64,000 bases of DNA from an uncultured Actinomycetes bacterium (GCA_937863385.1 CALMBW010000010.1:1-64000), one strand, 5' to 3'; counted from the first letter of the stretch, positions 54,489 through 63,775 are shown. Numbers and translations are program-made. Notes: generated by a model not told the origin, from the letters alone.

Positions 54489-55494
54489 GGATGCTCTGCG
54501 GGTGCTGGACTTCGGTTCTCAGACACCCCTGCGATCGCAGACCTTGTGGCATGCGGTCGCACACGGCGTCTCTGCGGGAGAGCCGCCGACGCTGTCCTTC
54601 GTCACGCCATCGGCCCCTTACGTGTCGATCGGATACCACCGCAGGCTCAAGGAGATCGATCTGGATTCGTGTCGTTCCCACGGGTTACCCGTCTTCCGCC
54701 GGATGGTCGGAGGAGGACCCGTCTACCTCGATCGTAACCAACTCTTCTTCCAGATCTCTCTGCCATCGGAACTCGTGCCGGCCTTCGGCCCCCGGGCGAT
54801 GCGATACCTGCTTACCCCCGCGGTCGAAGCCTTCAACGACGTTGGTGTCCCCGCGACTTTCGACGAGCGTGGCGATATCTCCGTGGGCGAAGCGAAGATC
54901 TCCGGCATCGCCGGGGGGCAGATCGAAGGATGCTCGCTTGCCGTCGGCAATCTCGTTCACGCGTTCGACTACGACGCAATGGCGATGGTTCTCGGTGTTG
55001 CCGAGGAACCCCTCTACACCGAGTTGGTCCGGATGATGCGCACATACTTCCATCCGACCCCTGTTGACCAAGATGCATTCAAGGCAGCGTTGATCGCTCG
55101 TTACGCGTCGGCCTTTGATCTCGAGCCTGGATCTGGTCTCTTGTCGGATCACGAACGCGCCCAGCTGTCGGAACTCGATGCCCGTTTCACAGACCCCGGA
55201 TGGCTCTCGGGCCCCGATCGGGCCGATCCCCCCGCCCGCCAGATAAAGATCCGATCGGGTGTTTGGGTGTTCTCCGCCCTGCACCAGGACACGAGGGTCA
55301 CGGGGTCTGTGATCGGCGAGCGGTTCGAAAGACTTCACGTCGAGGATCCACTAAGTGATGGGCAGGTTGCCGCGATAGAAGCCGCCCTAGCAGGTGAACG
55401 GATCGACGAGATGGAGGATGTTCTGGCGCCCTTTGGAGCTACCGGCGAACGTGTGGTGGCAGCCATCTCTCGTATCGATGGGAGGAATCTATGA
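54472..55494 (+). CDS. Lipoate-protein ligase family protein (first copy)
   Basis: A 340-residue LplA/BirA-fold ligase with VFRRMVGGGPVYLD (the RRxxGGG lipoyl-AMP loop) and the lysine region VGEAKISGIAGGQI. It is longer than the core LplA by a C-terminal domain of about 80 residues. It probably attaches or transfers octanoyl/lipoyl groups to LbpA, whose gene follows with a 4-base overlap. It overlaps the end of the Hdr fusion gene by 17 bases. Which step differs from the second ligase at 56.9 kb is unknown. Confidence 0.87.
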   Translation: MDLRREDALRVLDFGSQTPLRSQTLWHAVAHGVSAGEPPTLSFVTPSAPYVSIGYHRRLKEIDLDSCRSHGLPVFRRMVGGGPVYLDRNQLFFQISLPSELVPAFGPRAMRYLLTPAVEAFNDVGVPATFDERGDISVGEAKISGIAGGQIEGCSLAVGNLVHAFDYDAMAMVLGVAEEPLYTELVRMMRTYFHPTPVDQDAFKAALIARYASAFDLEPGSGLLSDHERAQLSELDARFTDPGWLSGPDRADPPARQIKIRSGVWVFSALHQDTRVTGSVIGERFERLHVEDPLSDGQVAAIEAALAGERIDEMEDVLAPFGATGERVVAAISRIDGRNL

Positions 55495-55943
55495 GTGACC
55501 GAGTTGTCGGGGGGTACACGATCGATGTGGACCTCCTCTACGACGGAGAGAGGCACGTCTGGCTTCTGATCTTGGGAGAGGGACGCGCTCGCGTCGGTAT
55601 GGACCCACTGGGCGTGGAGACGATGGGCGACGTCGTGCAGATGTATCTCCAGGAGCCGGGGGTTGCGCTCAACCGCGGTGCCGCTTTCGGAACGATCGAG
55701 GCGGCGAAGTTCGTGGGCCCGCTGACGATGCCGGTGTCCGGAACGATCTTGACCAACAATCAGGCTGTCGCTTCTGACCCGGGGCTTTTGACGAGGGATC
55801 CGTTCGGAGAGGGATGGCTCATCGAGATCGAGCCCAGCGACCCCGCCGAGTTCGATCTGCTGGTGCGAGGTGAAGAGCAGGTCGTGGAGTGGTTCGAGTC
55901 CAAGGTCCGCGACTATGGCGCCAAGGGGATGCTTGCCGAGTGA
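55491..55943 (+). CDS. lbpA: Lipoate-binding protein LbpA (GcvH-like)
   Basis: A 150-residue GcvH-like protein with the lipoylation site at about K73 (GTIEAAKFVGPLTMPVSG). In sHdr-type sulfur oxidation the LbpA lipoyl group carries the sulfur substrate or dithiol between TusA and the Hdr-like complex. It is not a glycine-cleavage protein by context: no gcvT or gcvP gene is present. A second GcvH-like gene starts at 63801. Confidence 0.93.
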   Translation: MSDRVVGGYTIDVDLLYDGERHVWLLILGEGRARVGMDPLGVETMGDVVQMYLQEPGVALNRGAAFGTIEAAKFVGPLTMPVSGTILTNNQAVASDPGLLTRDPFGEGWLIEIEPSDPAEFDLLVRGEEQVVEWFESKVRDYGAKGMLAE

Positions 55944-56947
55944 CCACTTCAGCGATATCCCCGTGGGACGTGCGCCGGGCCAACTTCCCCGACTCGATCG
56001 AGTTCTACGCGCCGGGTCTCAAACGATGGGAATCGTCCGAGTGGATCCCGTCGAACCCGCGTAATTTCCTGCCGATCTCGGTGACCGGCACGGCCTGCGC
56101 ACTGAAGTGTGACCACTGTTATTCGGACAAAGGGGCGAAGGTTCTGGATGGGATGTCGTCGATCGGACGTGATGAAGATCTCTTTGATCTTGCCTCGCGG
56201 CTGAAGGGTCAAGGCAGCACCGGCCTCCTGTTATCGGGAGGCTCTACTCACTCAGGCGGCGTTCCCTTGATCCCTCACCTCCGGCACGTCCCCCGCATCC
56301 GTTCTGAGCTTGGGATGAAGGTGATCGTGCATTCGGGGGTTGTGCATCCAGCACTGGCGGAAGCTCTTGCGGCCGCTGAGGTTGACGGAGTGATGCTCGA
56401 CATCATCGGCGCCCGCGAGACGATCGACGAGGTTTACCACCTCGATCTCTTGCCCGACGACTTCGATCGCGCGCTCGGCCTTCTAGCGGACAAGGGGCTT
56501 CGGATCATCCCGCATATCGTCTGCGGGCTTCATTATGGGAGGTTCCTCGGGGAGCATGCGGCTCTCGACATGATCGCTCGCCACCCAGTGTCGACGGCGA
56601 TCATCGTCGTTCTGGTGCCGCTTATCGGTACAGCGATGGAGAACATCGCGCCTCCTCCCGTGGACGAAGTGATCGACTTCATGGCGGAAGCTCGGATCGC
56701 CCTGCCGGATGTTCCAGTGAATCTTGGATGCGCGCGGCCGATGGGGGAAGTCAAGATCGAGCTCGATCAGGCGGCCATAGATCACGGACTGAACGGGATC
56801 GCGTATCCCTCGGAGGGAGCTATCGCGTATGCGAGAGCCAAGGGACTCGAACCCAAGCTCTACGAATACTGCTGTTCGATGACCTGGGCGGGCGACGAGG
56901 GCGAGAGTTTCTCGACCGCCGATATCGAGCGATTGGCGCCGGCGTGA
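55940..56947 (+). CDS. Radical SAM protein, LipS-type lipoate assembly
   Basis: A 335-residue radical SAM enzyme with the cluster motif CALKCDHCY near residue 53 and a C-terminal cysteine pair YEYCCSMTW that could bind an auxiliary cluster. GTG start overlaps the lbpA stop by 4 bases. Placement between lbpA and lipoate-ligase genes fits one half of the LipS1/LipS2 pair that inserts the two sulfur atoms into octanoyl-LbpA; I cannot say which half from the sequence. Confidence 0.82.
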   Translation: MTTSAISPWDVRRANFPDSIEFYAPGLKRWESSEWIPSNPRNFLPISVTGTACALKCDHCYSDKGAKVLDGMSSIGRDEDLFDLASRLKGQGSTGLLLSGGSTHSGGVPLIPHLRHVPRIRSELGMKVIVHSGVVHPALAEALAAAEVDGVMLDIIGARETIDEVYHLDLLPDDFDRALGLLADKGLRIIPHIVCGLHYGRFLGEHAALDMIARHPVSTAIIVVLVPLIGTAMENIAPPPVDEVIDFMAEARIALPDVPVNLGCARPMGEVKIELDQAAIDHGLNGIAYPSEGAIAYARAKGLEPKLYEYCCSMTWAGDEGESFSTADIERLAPA

Positions 56948-58056
56948 TAGAGCACTGGAGACTCCTGCAACACGACGGGGCTGAGGCAGCTCGCGGTCTC
57001 GCCGTGGACGAGGCCCTCATGAGCGGATACGGGCGTGGGTCCACATCGATGCCGGCCCCCTCGTTGCGCCTGTACACCTACGCCACTCACTGCGCGCTGG
57101 TGGGGCGTTACCAGAACGTCGAAGCAGAGGTCGACCTGGCGGCGTGTGAAAGAACGGGAACGCAAGTGGGCCGCCGCCCCACCGGCGGCGGCGCGATCAT
57201 CATGGGGGAGTCTCAGCTCGGAGTGGCGTTCGTGTCGCGGGCCCCTGCCGAGCGCCCGAAGGACCTCATCAAGACCTATGCCAAGGGGATCGTTCGGGGC
57301 CTGGCCGAGCTAGGGATAGAGGCGACCTTTCGAGGCAAGAATGACTTGGAGGTGGGGGGTCGCAAGATCGCCGGTCTCGGTCTGTATCTCGACGAACACG
57401 GAGCCCTGCTTTTCCACTCGAGCATCCTGGCCGATCTGGATATCGAGTTCATGCTCGAGGTCTTGCGGATCCCGGCCGCGAAATTGGGTGATAAGGCGAT
57501 CGACGCGGTTTCCGACCGGGTCACGACGGTGACCCGGGAAACGGGGGTGTCGTATTCCGCAACCGAGCTCAGATCGGTGATCGCTGTTGGATTCGAAAAG
57601 GAGTTCGGTGTTTCGCTCTTTTCGGTCGATCTAACCGACACGGAAACGAAGAGGGCGGACGTGCTCGAGCGGACTAGATACTCGGATCCGGGGTGGGTGT
57701 TCCAAAGGAGTCCATCACCCGACCGCCAAGGTACGGCCGCTTTCAAGACGCCGGAGGGGTTCGTCCGCGTCCATATCGCATTGGAGAACGGCGTGATCAA
57801 GAGCGTTCTGTTCACGGGAGATTTCAACGAGCTTCCCGAAGCTCTCGTCAGGGCCGAGTCTGCGCTGCGCTGGGTGCGACTGGATCCTGAGAGGGTTTCC
57901 GCGATCGTCGAAACCGCCTTGGGCGGCGATGAGGTCCTGCAGATCTCGTCCGAAAAGATCGTGCAAGCAGTTCTCGAGGCGGGCGAAAGGGCATCGACTC
58001 GCGACCTCGCTCATCCCGATCGACAAGGGTCCTGCTACTTCCCGGAGGTGGGCTGA
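56944..58056 (+). CDS. Lipoate-protein ligase sLpl(AB)-type (second copy)
   Basis: A 370-residue ligase with VGRRPTGGGAIIMGE, the active lysine in GRKIAGLGLY and HSSILADLD, followed from about residue 240 by an LplB-like accessory domain (GTAAFKTPEGFVRVHIALENG, SVLFTGDF). The N- plus C-domain arrangement is that of the sLpl(AB) ligases linked to sHdr. GTG start at 56944 overlaps the upstream radical SAM gene; the frame upstream of it is a shadow. It ends overlapping the next radical SAM gene by one base. Confidence 0.88.
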   Translation: MIEHWRLLQHDGAEAARGLAVDEALMSGYGRGSTSMPAPSLRLYTYATHCALVGRYQNVEAEVDLAACERTGTQVGRRPTGGGAIIMGESQLGVAFVSRAPAERPKDLIKTYAKGIVRGLAELGIEATFRGKNDLEVGGRKIAGLGLYLDEHGALLFHSSILADLDIEFMLEVLRIPAAKLGDKAIDAVSDRVTTVTRETGVSYSATELRSVIAVGFEKEFGVSLFSVDLTDTETKRADVLERTRYSDPGWVFQRSPSPDRQGTAAFKTPEGFVRVHIALENGVIKSVLFTGDFNELPEALVRAESALRWVRLDPERVSAIVETALGGDEVLQISSEKIVQAVLEAGERASTRDLAHPDRQGSCYFPEVG

Positions 58057-59174
58057 TGGCGGCTATGAAGACGCTTCCCTTGGTTGTTCCCGGCGAGGTC
58101 TATGACCCATCACACGTGAGTCCCGACTGGATCAGGATCTCCTATGCCAGTGCTATCGCCCTGAGGTTCAAGTCTGGGCGGTTCACCCGCGATTTCGAGT
58201 TCGGTGGGATCAACCTGCTCCTCAACTACAGTGAGGGCTGCAAGTCTGACTGTGCTTATTGCGGTCTGGCCCGCACCCGCCCGGGCCTCTACGAAGAGAA
58301 GTCTTTCATCAGGGTGGATTGGCCGCTCGTTGAAACGGATGAGTTCGTTCGTCGCCTGAAAACCCATGAGGCCCGATTGACGCGCCTGTGTATCTCGATG
58401 GTGACGCACGGCCACTCTTACAAGGACACGGTGGATATCACCAACCGGATCCGTGCTGCGGTGTCAACGCCTCTCTCGATCTTGGTAGCGCCTCCAACGC
58501 TCACGCGCGCGCGGATCGAACACTTCAAGACCATCGGTGTGGACATGATAGGTGTCGGGCTTGATGCTGTGACCGAAGAACTCTTCCACAAGCTCCGTAC
58601 CGACGTTCCGGCGGGAAGCCTCCATTGGGAGAAGTACTGGGAGGTCATCAACGACGCCCGCGATGTTTTCGGTCCCTGGAAGGTGAACGCTCATACATTG
58701 GTTGGACTGGGTGAGACCGACCGAGACCTCGTCGATCTCTTCTCACGCCTTTGCGAGCGGCAGATCTTCCCCTACCTCTTCAGTTTCAATCCCGAACCAG
58801 ACTCGCGGATGGGCGAGCATGCCAAAGCCAGTCTGCGGCGGTGGCGTCGGATCCAGTTGGCTAAGCACCTCATCGAGATGGATGGGTTGCGCAATGACGA
58901 TTTCGGATTCGACGCGCGCGGAGATCTTGTCGAGATCAAGGCCCCTCCGGACCTCGTGTTGCGTGCCGTGGCGTCCGGCGTTCCCTTCATGACGAACGGC
59001 TGCCCCGGGCCCAAGGGGGAGCCGGGATGTACGCGACCTTACGGCTCGTACCGACCTTCGGAGCCGTTCCGTGACTTCCCGTTCCTTCCCACGAAGGAGG
59101 ACGCGAAAGGTATCGATCTCGATCTCGCACTTGAAGGATTGATAGGGCTGGACCGACACAAGGTAGGTGACTGA
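58056..59174 (+). CDS. Radical SAM protein, LipS-type lipoate assembly (second)
   Basis: A 372-residue biotin-synthase-like radical SAM enzyme: cluster motif SEGCKSDCAYCGLARTRPG near residue 68, VGLGETDRDL in the barrel and a C-terminal NGCPGPKGEPGCTRPYGSYRP segment with cysteines likely to bind an auxiliary cluster that donates sulfur. Partner of the radical SAM protein at 55.9 kb; together they would make lipoate on LbpA. It overlaps etfB by one base. Confidence 0.86.
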   Translation: MAAMKTLPLVVPGEVYDPSHVSPDWIRISYASAIALRFKSGRFTRDFEFGGINLLLNYSEGCKSDCAYCGLARTRPGLYEEKSFIRVDWPLVETDEFVRRLKTHEARLTRLCISMVTHGHSYKDTVDITNRIRAAVSTPLSILVAPPTLTRARIEHFKTIGVDMIGVGLDAVTEELFHKLRTDVPAGSLHWEKYWEVINDARDVFGPWKVNAHTLVGLGETDRDLVDLFSRLCERQIFPYLFSFNPEPDSRMGEHAKASLRRWRRIQLAKHLIEMDGLRNDDFGFDARGDLVEIKAPPDLVLRAVASGVPFMTNGCPGPKGEPGCTRPYGSYRPSEPFRDFPFLPTKEDAKGIDLDLALEGLIGLDRHKVGD

Positions 59175-59941
59175 TGGCCGACATGATCGTGTTGCTAAGA
59201 CAGGTGCCCGACCTGGTCGAAGAGCTGGAGCTCAACGACGACTCGACCGACGTCGAGAGGGAATTCATGAAGTTCGTGCTTTCGGAATGGGATGACTACG
59301 CACTCGAGGAAGCGCTTCTCGTTAAGGAGGCATCTCAGGGGTCCGTGACCGTCGTGGCCCTCGACGATCCAGATGTCGATCAGGTCCTGTACACGGCTCT
59401 CGCCAAAGGGGCCGACAAAGCGGTCAAGCTGACCGGCTCGGAAGAGGGGTGGATCGACTCGCACCAGCGCGCTCGGACCATCGCTTCATGGATGAGGAAC
59501 CAGACCTACGATCTCGTGCTTACGGGGGTGCAGTCGGTCGAGGACATCGATGGTCAAGTGGGAATGCTGCTGGCCCAGGAGCTTCAGCACCCCCACGTGT
59601 CGGTCGTCGTTTCTGTGGAAACCAAGAACGGCTCGGCGCGCGTCACTCAGGAGTTCGGTGGTGGACGCTTCTCCGAATTGGATGTGCAGCTGCCTGCTGT
59701 GCTCGGGATCCAACAGTCTCGTCAGGCACCTCGCTACGCTCCGATCAGCCGGGTCAGGCAGGCACAACAGGCGGGCGGACTCGAGGAAGTCCCGACGGAA
59801 GTCTCCGGCGGGTCCGGCCTGACCGTCCGGCGCCTGTACGCGCCGGAGTCGACCGATCACGCCGAGATGCTTGAGGGTTCGGCCGACGAGGTCGCGGACA
59901 AGATCATCGAGCTGCTCCGCTCGCGCGGACTGATCAAGTAG
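59174..59941 (+). CDS. etfB: Electron-transfer flavoprotein beta subunit
   Basis: A 255-residue EtfB: start MADMIVLLRQVPDLVEELEL, DDYALEEALLVKE, and DLVLTGVQSVEDIDGQVG (nucleotide loop), with DVQLPAVLGIQQSRQAPRYAPI near the end. Together with EtfA it carries electrons on FAD. Its position directly after the lipoate genes suggests that it accepts electrons from the sHdr-LbpA system. Confidence 0.92.
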   Translation: MADMIVLLRQVPDLVEELELNDDSTDVEREFMKFVLSEWDDYALEEALLVKEASQGSVTVVALDDPDVDQVLYTALAKGADKAVKLTGSEEGWIDSHQRARTIASWMRNQTYDLVLTGVQSVEDIDGQVGMLLAQELQHPHVSVVVSVETKNGSARVTQEFGGGRFSELDVQLPAVLGIQQSRQAPRYAPISRVRQAQQAGGLEEVPTEVSGGSGLTVRRLYAPESTDHAEMLEGSADEVADKIIELLRSRGLIK

Positions 59942-59950
59942 GAGGGCGCT

Positions 59951-60901
59951 GTGGCAAGTGACGTTCTGGTGCTGGTCGAGCACATCGATTCCGAGTTAAC
60001 CGATACCAGCTACGAACTGGTGGGCAAGGCCAAGGACTTAGCAGGAGGGTGGAACGGCGAGGCGGTTGCCCTCGCATTGGGGTCGGTTGACACATCGGAG
60101 CTCGCGGCCGATCGCGTTCTCAAGATGGCCCATCCGTCCCTCGACAACTACACTCCCGAGGCTTGGCTCGAAGCGTTGCACGCCGTTGTGCAGGAAAGAG
60201 ATCCAAAGCTCGTCCTGATAGCGAATAGCACGGTAGGCATGGATCTCGGTGCGGGGTTGTCGGGCAGGTGGGGAAAGCCCATCGCTGCATATGCCTCTGC
60301 CATCACGGGTGAGGACCAAGATGTGGTGGTGACCTCTCAGGTCTTTGGTGGCAAGCTGCTAGCCGAGGCCGTTATCGACGGTGGGCAAGGAGTTTGTACC
60401 GTTATCGCCGGTTCTTTCCCCGGGGAAGCCGGAAAGGGCGGTGGGGCGACGGTCGAGGACCTGACCCCGCCAGCGGCGTTGGGCGAGTCTCGGACGAGTT
60501 TCGTGACGACGATCGAACCCGAAGGTGGCGATGTCGATATCACCGAGTCGCCTCTTCTCGTTTCGATCGGACGGGGGATCGAGTCCGAAGACAATATCGA
60601 GCTCGCCCAGGAGTTCGCGGATGCGATCGGCGCCGCGGTGTCGGCGTCGCGCCCGATCACGGATGCTGGGTGGTTGCCCAAGACGCGGCAGGTTGGCAAG
60701 TCTGGGATGAAGGTGAAGCCCAAGGCATACCTCACGTTCGGCATCTCGGGTGCTCCCGAACATCTCGAGGGGATGCGGGATTCAGATCTGATAGTCGCTT
60801 GCAACATCGACGAGAACGCCCCGATCTTCGATATCGCCCACTTCGGGACGACCACAGATCTCTTCGATCTCTTGCCCGCCTTGACGGAGAAGGTCAAGTA
60901 G
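59951..60901 (+). CDS. etfA: Electron-transfer flavoprotein alpha subunit
   Basis: A 316-residue EtfA with the FAD-binding C-terminal domain (LVSIGRGIESEDNIELAQEFADAIGAAVSASRPI, then KPKAYLTFGISGAPEHLEGM and NIDENAPIFDIAHFGTTTDL). GTG after AGGAGGGC. The FAD signature is complete, so a one-electron or two-electron carrier is expected. It is followed immediately by the membrane iron-sulfur protein that should take its electrons. Confidence 0.93.
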   Translation: MASDVLVLVEHIDSELTDTSYELVGKAKDLAGGWNGEAVALALGSVDTSELAADRVLKMAHPSLDNYTPEAWLEALHAVVQERDPKLVLIANSTVGMDLGAGLSGRWGKPIAAYASAITGEDQDVVVTSQVFGGKLLAEAVIDGGQGVCTVIAGSFPGEAGKGGGATVEDLTPPAALGESRTSFVTTIEPEGGDVDITESPLLVSIGRGIESEDNIELAQEFADAIGAAVSASRPITDAGWLPKTRQVGKSGMKVKPKAYLTFGISGAPEHLEGMRDSDLIVACNIDENAPIFDIAHFGTTTDLFDLLPALTEKVK

Positions 60902-63079
60902 TTGTCGGTATTTGCGGCCGGCCCCGGGCCGATCGATGAGATCCAGACCCGAGAGGTCTTTGCCAACTTTGGCTTCTTCGAATTGGCGTTGTTCTATCTG
61001 CTCACAGCAGTGGCGATCGGCTTGTTCGCTTACGGTGCCTTTCGCCGGATACGCAAGTACGCGCGGGGACGCCGAGCGGGCCGGTTGACGATGCCGTTTC
61101 GTCGCACGGTGGTGAGAACGGCCGAGATCGGAGCCAATGCAACCATTGGGCACCGATACCCAATGGTTGGGGTCGCCCATTTTCTGATCTTTTGGGGCTT
61201 CATAGTTCTGTTCATCGGAACCGTCATACTCACGATCGATCACGACATCGTCAGGATCGCTTTCGGTGAGGAGGCTTCCTTCTTCAAGGGCACCTTCTAC
61301 ATCGTGTATTCGGTGATCCTCGATACGTGGGGAGTGGCATTCCTTGCGGGATTGGCCTACATGGGGTTAAGGCGTGGGCTGTCTCGACCCCGGAATCTCG
61401 ACTACAAGCGCGCCGAAGAGCCGCCCGAGGGGTACTCCCGCGCCCAGTTCGTCCGTGGTGATTGGCTGTTCCTGGGTCTCTTGGCGTTCATCGCCGTTAC
61501 GGGTTACCTCGAGGAGGGCGCTCGGATCGTCGCCTCCGATTTTCCGGATTTCGAGATCTGGTCCCCGGTTGGATGGCTGGTCGGGCGAGGCTTCGAGGCC
61601 ATAGGGGTTGATGCCGCCGGCCCGGGGGAGACCTGGAGACACGTTCTGTGGTGGGTTCACTCGCTTGCAGCCCTGGGATTCGTCGCGTACATCCCCTTCA
61701 GCAAGGCGATGCACATGCTCACTGATTTCGGCAATCTCTTGTTCTTCGACGAGGGGTCGAGCCGCAGACTGAGTCCTCCGGTCGAGGCACCCGACCACGC
61801 TGGGTATCAGTCATTGGAAGACTTCACCTGGAAAGAGCTGCTCGATCTAGATGCTTGTACCAAGTGCGGTCGTTGTCACGTGGTGTGTCCGGCCAACGCG
61901 GCCGGTGCTCCACTGTCTCCGCGCGATCTGATCCTGGACCTTAGGCAATGGGCGGATCAAAGCACATCTACCGTGTCCATCCTGGATCGTGAGCACCGGG
62001 TGGAGCCGACCGGACCGTTGACGGTGAACGGCGATGGGACGAAGCTTGCAGGAGACGTGATCAAGCAGTCCACGCTCTGGTCATGCACAACCTGTATGGC
62101 GTGTGTGGAAGCCTGTCCAGTTGGGATCGAGCATGTCCCGACGATCATCCAACTTCGCCGCTCGCTGGTTGATGAAGGCTCGATGGAGCAGTCATTGGTT
62201 GACGCTCTATCCAACATCGCCTCACAGGGCAACTCTTTCGGGAAGTCATCGCGGATGCGGGCCAGGTGGACGAAGAGTCTCGACTTCACGATCCCCGATG
62301 CTCGCAAGGAGCCGGTCAAATACCTTTGGTTCGTGGGCGACTTCGCCTCCTTCGACGAACGTCTTCAAGAGCAATCGAGAACCCTCGCTCGTCTTCTGCA
62401 TCGTTCCGGCGTCAGTTTTGGGATCCTGTACGAGGGTGAGTGGAACGCCGGCAACGACGTTCGCCGCGTAGGCGAAGAAGGGCTCTTCGAGCTCCTCGTG
62501 GAGCACAATAGAGAGGCGTTGGAGGCGGCTCGGTTCGAAGAGATCTTCACGACCGATCCCCACTCACTCAATACTTTGAAGAACGAATACCCTGATTTCG
62601 GAGCCTCATACCCGGTGAAGCACTATACGGAACTGCTCCGCGATCTCATCAAGTCGGGCGAGATCAAGGTGCGTCCGCTCGGGCGGAAGGTTACCTATCA
62701 TGACCCCTGTTACCTGGCTCGCTACAACAACATCACAAGAGCACCTCGCCTGATCCTCGAAGCGATGGCATGTCATGTCAAGGAGATGCCGCGTAACAAG
62801 CAAGGGACGTTCTGTTGTGGTGCGGGAGGGGGCCGGATCTGGATGGACGATTCGGGTCTCGTGGAGCGCCCTTCCGAGAACAGGATCCGTGAAGCTATGG
62901 AGTTGGGAGTCGACTACTTCGTGGTGTCTTGTCCGAAGGACCTGACGATGTACTCGGATGCTGCAAAGACGACAGGGAACGAAGACAAACTGACGGTGAT
63001 CGACGTGGTCGGCTTGGTTGCTGAGGCGATGGATGCACCCGAACCTGCTATGGCTTCCGAGGCGGGAGATGTTGGCTGA
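60902..63079 (+). CDS. EMO-like ETF:quinone oxidoreductase, membrane iron-sulfur protein
   Basis: A 725-residue protein. Residues 1-285 contain about six helices with histidines (GHRYP, VAHFLIFWGF, WWVHSLA) as in NarI/DsrM-type heme b domains. Then come two [4Fe-4S] motifs, CTKCGRCHVVCP (319-329) and CTTCMACVEACP (395-405), and an HdrB-like domain with DPCYLARYNN and FCCGAGGGRIW. This matches the EMO (DUF224) proteins described as ETF:menaquinone oxidoreductases. TTG start one base after the etfA stop codon region. It would move Etf electrons into the quinone pool. Confidence 0.88.
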   Translation: MSVFAAGPGPIDEIQTREVFANFGFFELALFYLLTAVAIGLFAYGAFRRIRKYARGRRAGRLTMPFRRTVVRTAEIGANATIGHRYPMVGVAHFLIFWGFIVLFIGTVILTIDHDIVRIAFGEEASFFKGTFYIVYSVILDTWGVAFLAGLAYMGLRRGLSRPRNLDYKRAEEPPEGYSRAQFVRGDWLFLGLLAFIAVTGYLEEGARIVASDFPDFEIWSPVGWLVGRGFEAIGVDAAGPGETWRHVLWWVHSLAALGFVAYIPFSKAMHMLTDFGNLLFFDEGSSRRLSPPVEAPDHAGYQSLEDFTWKELLDLDACTKCGRCHVVCPANAAGAPLSPRDLILDLRQWADQSTSTVSILDREHRVEPTGPLTVNGDGTKLAGDVIKQSTLWSCTTCMACVEACPVGIEHVPTIIQLRRSLVDEGSMEQSLVDALSNIASQGNSFGKSSRMRARWTKSLDFTIPDARKEPVKYLWFVGDFASFDERLQEQSRTLARLLHRSGVSFGILYEGEWNAGNDVRRVGEEGLFELLVEHNREALEAARFEEIFTTDPHSLNTLKNEYPDFGASYPVKHYTELLRDLIKSGEIKVRPLGRKVTYHDPCYLARYNNITRAPRLILEAMACHVKEMPRNKQGTFCCGAGGGRIWMDDSGLVERPSENRIREAMELGVDYFVVSCPKDLTMYSDAAKTTGNEDKLTVIDVVGLVAEAMDAPEPAMASEAGDVG

Positions 63080-63509
63080 TCGCGCTGACGATCTTGCGGA
63101 TCTGCTGGCGGGGAGCCTCTCCCACCGTCTGGCTGAGCTCAAGGCGGTTTCCGAGCGCCTCGAGCGTTTCGCTTTCGAACCCGGAGAAGATGCCCCCGAG
63201 TTCCTCGATGAGGAAGCTGGTTCGGATGCCGCTTTGCGGGATCTGCTTCTCCGTGCCTTGGGCAGGGCTGTAGACCCGTTGAACTTTGCTCTGATCGAGC
63301 AACTCGCTGGTAGTGATGCGTCGGTCGGCGCTCTGGCACGCCACTCGGGCCTTCCGCGCGGCGCAGTATCTGAGCGCATCAACGATCTATTGCAGGTGGG
63401 GCTGGTGGGGCGGACCCATCGTGGAGACGAAGTCGCCCTCACCCCCTCAGGGCGCGCGATCGCCGACCTCGTTGCTTCGGTCGTAGATAAGGGGAGGGGA
63501 TCTTCTTGA
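63069..63509 (+). CDS. Winged-helix regulator of the sulfur cluster
   Basis: A 146-residue protein with a C-terminal winged helix (LNFALIEQLAGSDASVGALARHSGLPRGAVSERINDLLQVGLVGRTHRGDEVALTPSGRAIADLV) of the ArsR/MarR type and an N-terminal helical region without cysteines. It overlaps the end of the EMO-like gene by 11 bases. As the only regulator in the operon it probably controls it; the lack of cysteines means that sensing differs from the ArsR-type sHdrR repressor. Confidence 0.75.
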   Translation: MLADRADDLADLLAGSLSHRLAELKAVSERLERFAFEPGEDAPEFLDEEAGSDAALRDLLLRALGRAVDPLNFALIEQLAGSDASVGALARHSGLPRGAVSERINDLLQVGLVGRTHRGDEVALTPSGRAIADLVASVVDKGRGSS

Positions 63510-63775
63510 ACTGCCCGTGGTGCGACTTCGAGGGTACGCCTCGCGAGATGCATGCCCACCTCACTCGGGAGCACGCCGACCGCGTGGAGCTGAGCGAACG
63601 GAATGACCGTCGCTACTACAAGATCGCCTGTCCGGTCTGCGAGTCAACGTATGAGAGAGAGATCAAACCTCGGTACAGGGACCCGGAGTTCTTGAATGAG
63701 TTCCGTGAGGAGATAGCGATGGTCGGTTTTGACATGCTCATAAACCATCTGGTTGCCGAGCACGAGCTGGTCTGA
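63506..63775 (+). CDS. Small zinc-finger protein
   Basis: An 89-residue protein starting with a TTG that overlaps the regulator stop. It begins NCPWCDFEGTPREMHAHLTREH, a C-x2-C...H-x4-H zinc finger like eukaryotic C2H2 fingers, followed by CPVCESTYEREIKPR. The C-terminus has a helix ending in LINHLVAEHELV. Function unknown; its place in the operon next to the regulator suggests a regulatory or assembly role. Confidence 0.75.
   Translation: MNCPWCDFEGTPREMHAHLTREHADRVELSERNDRRYYKIACPVCESTYEREIKPRYRDPEFLNEFREEIAMVGFDMLINHLVAEHELV

Noticed and set aside
55491-55943. Glycine cleavage H protein
   Set aside because: No gcvT, gcvP or lpd gene nearby; it is embedded between Hdr-like and lipoate-assembly genes.
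60902-63079. DsrMK fusion of a reverse-Dsr system
   Set aside because: No dsrAB, dsrJOP or two-cysteine DsrC is present, and the gene follows etfBA directly, which fits EMO better.
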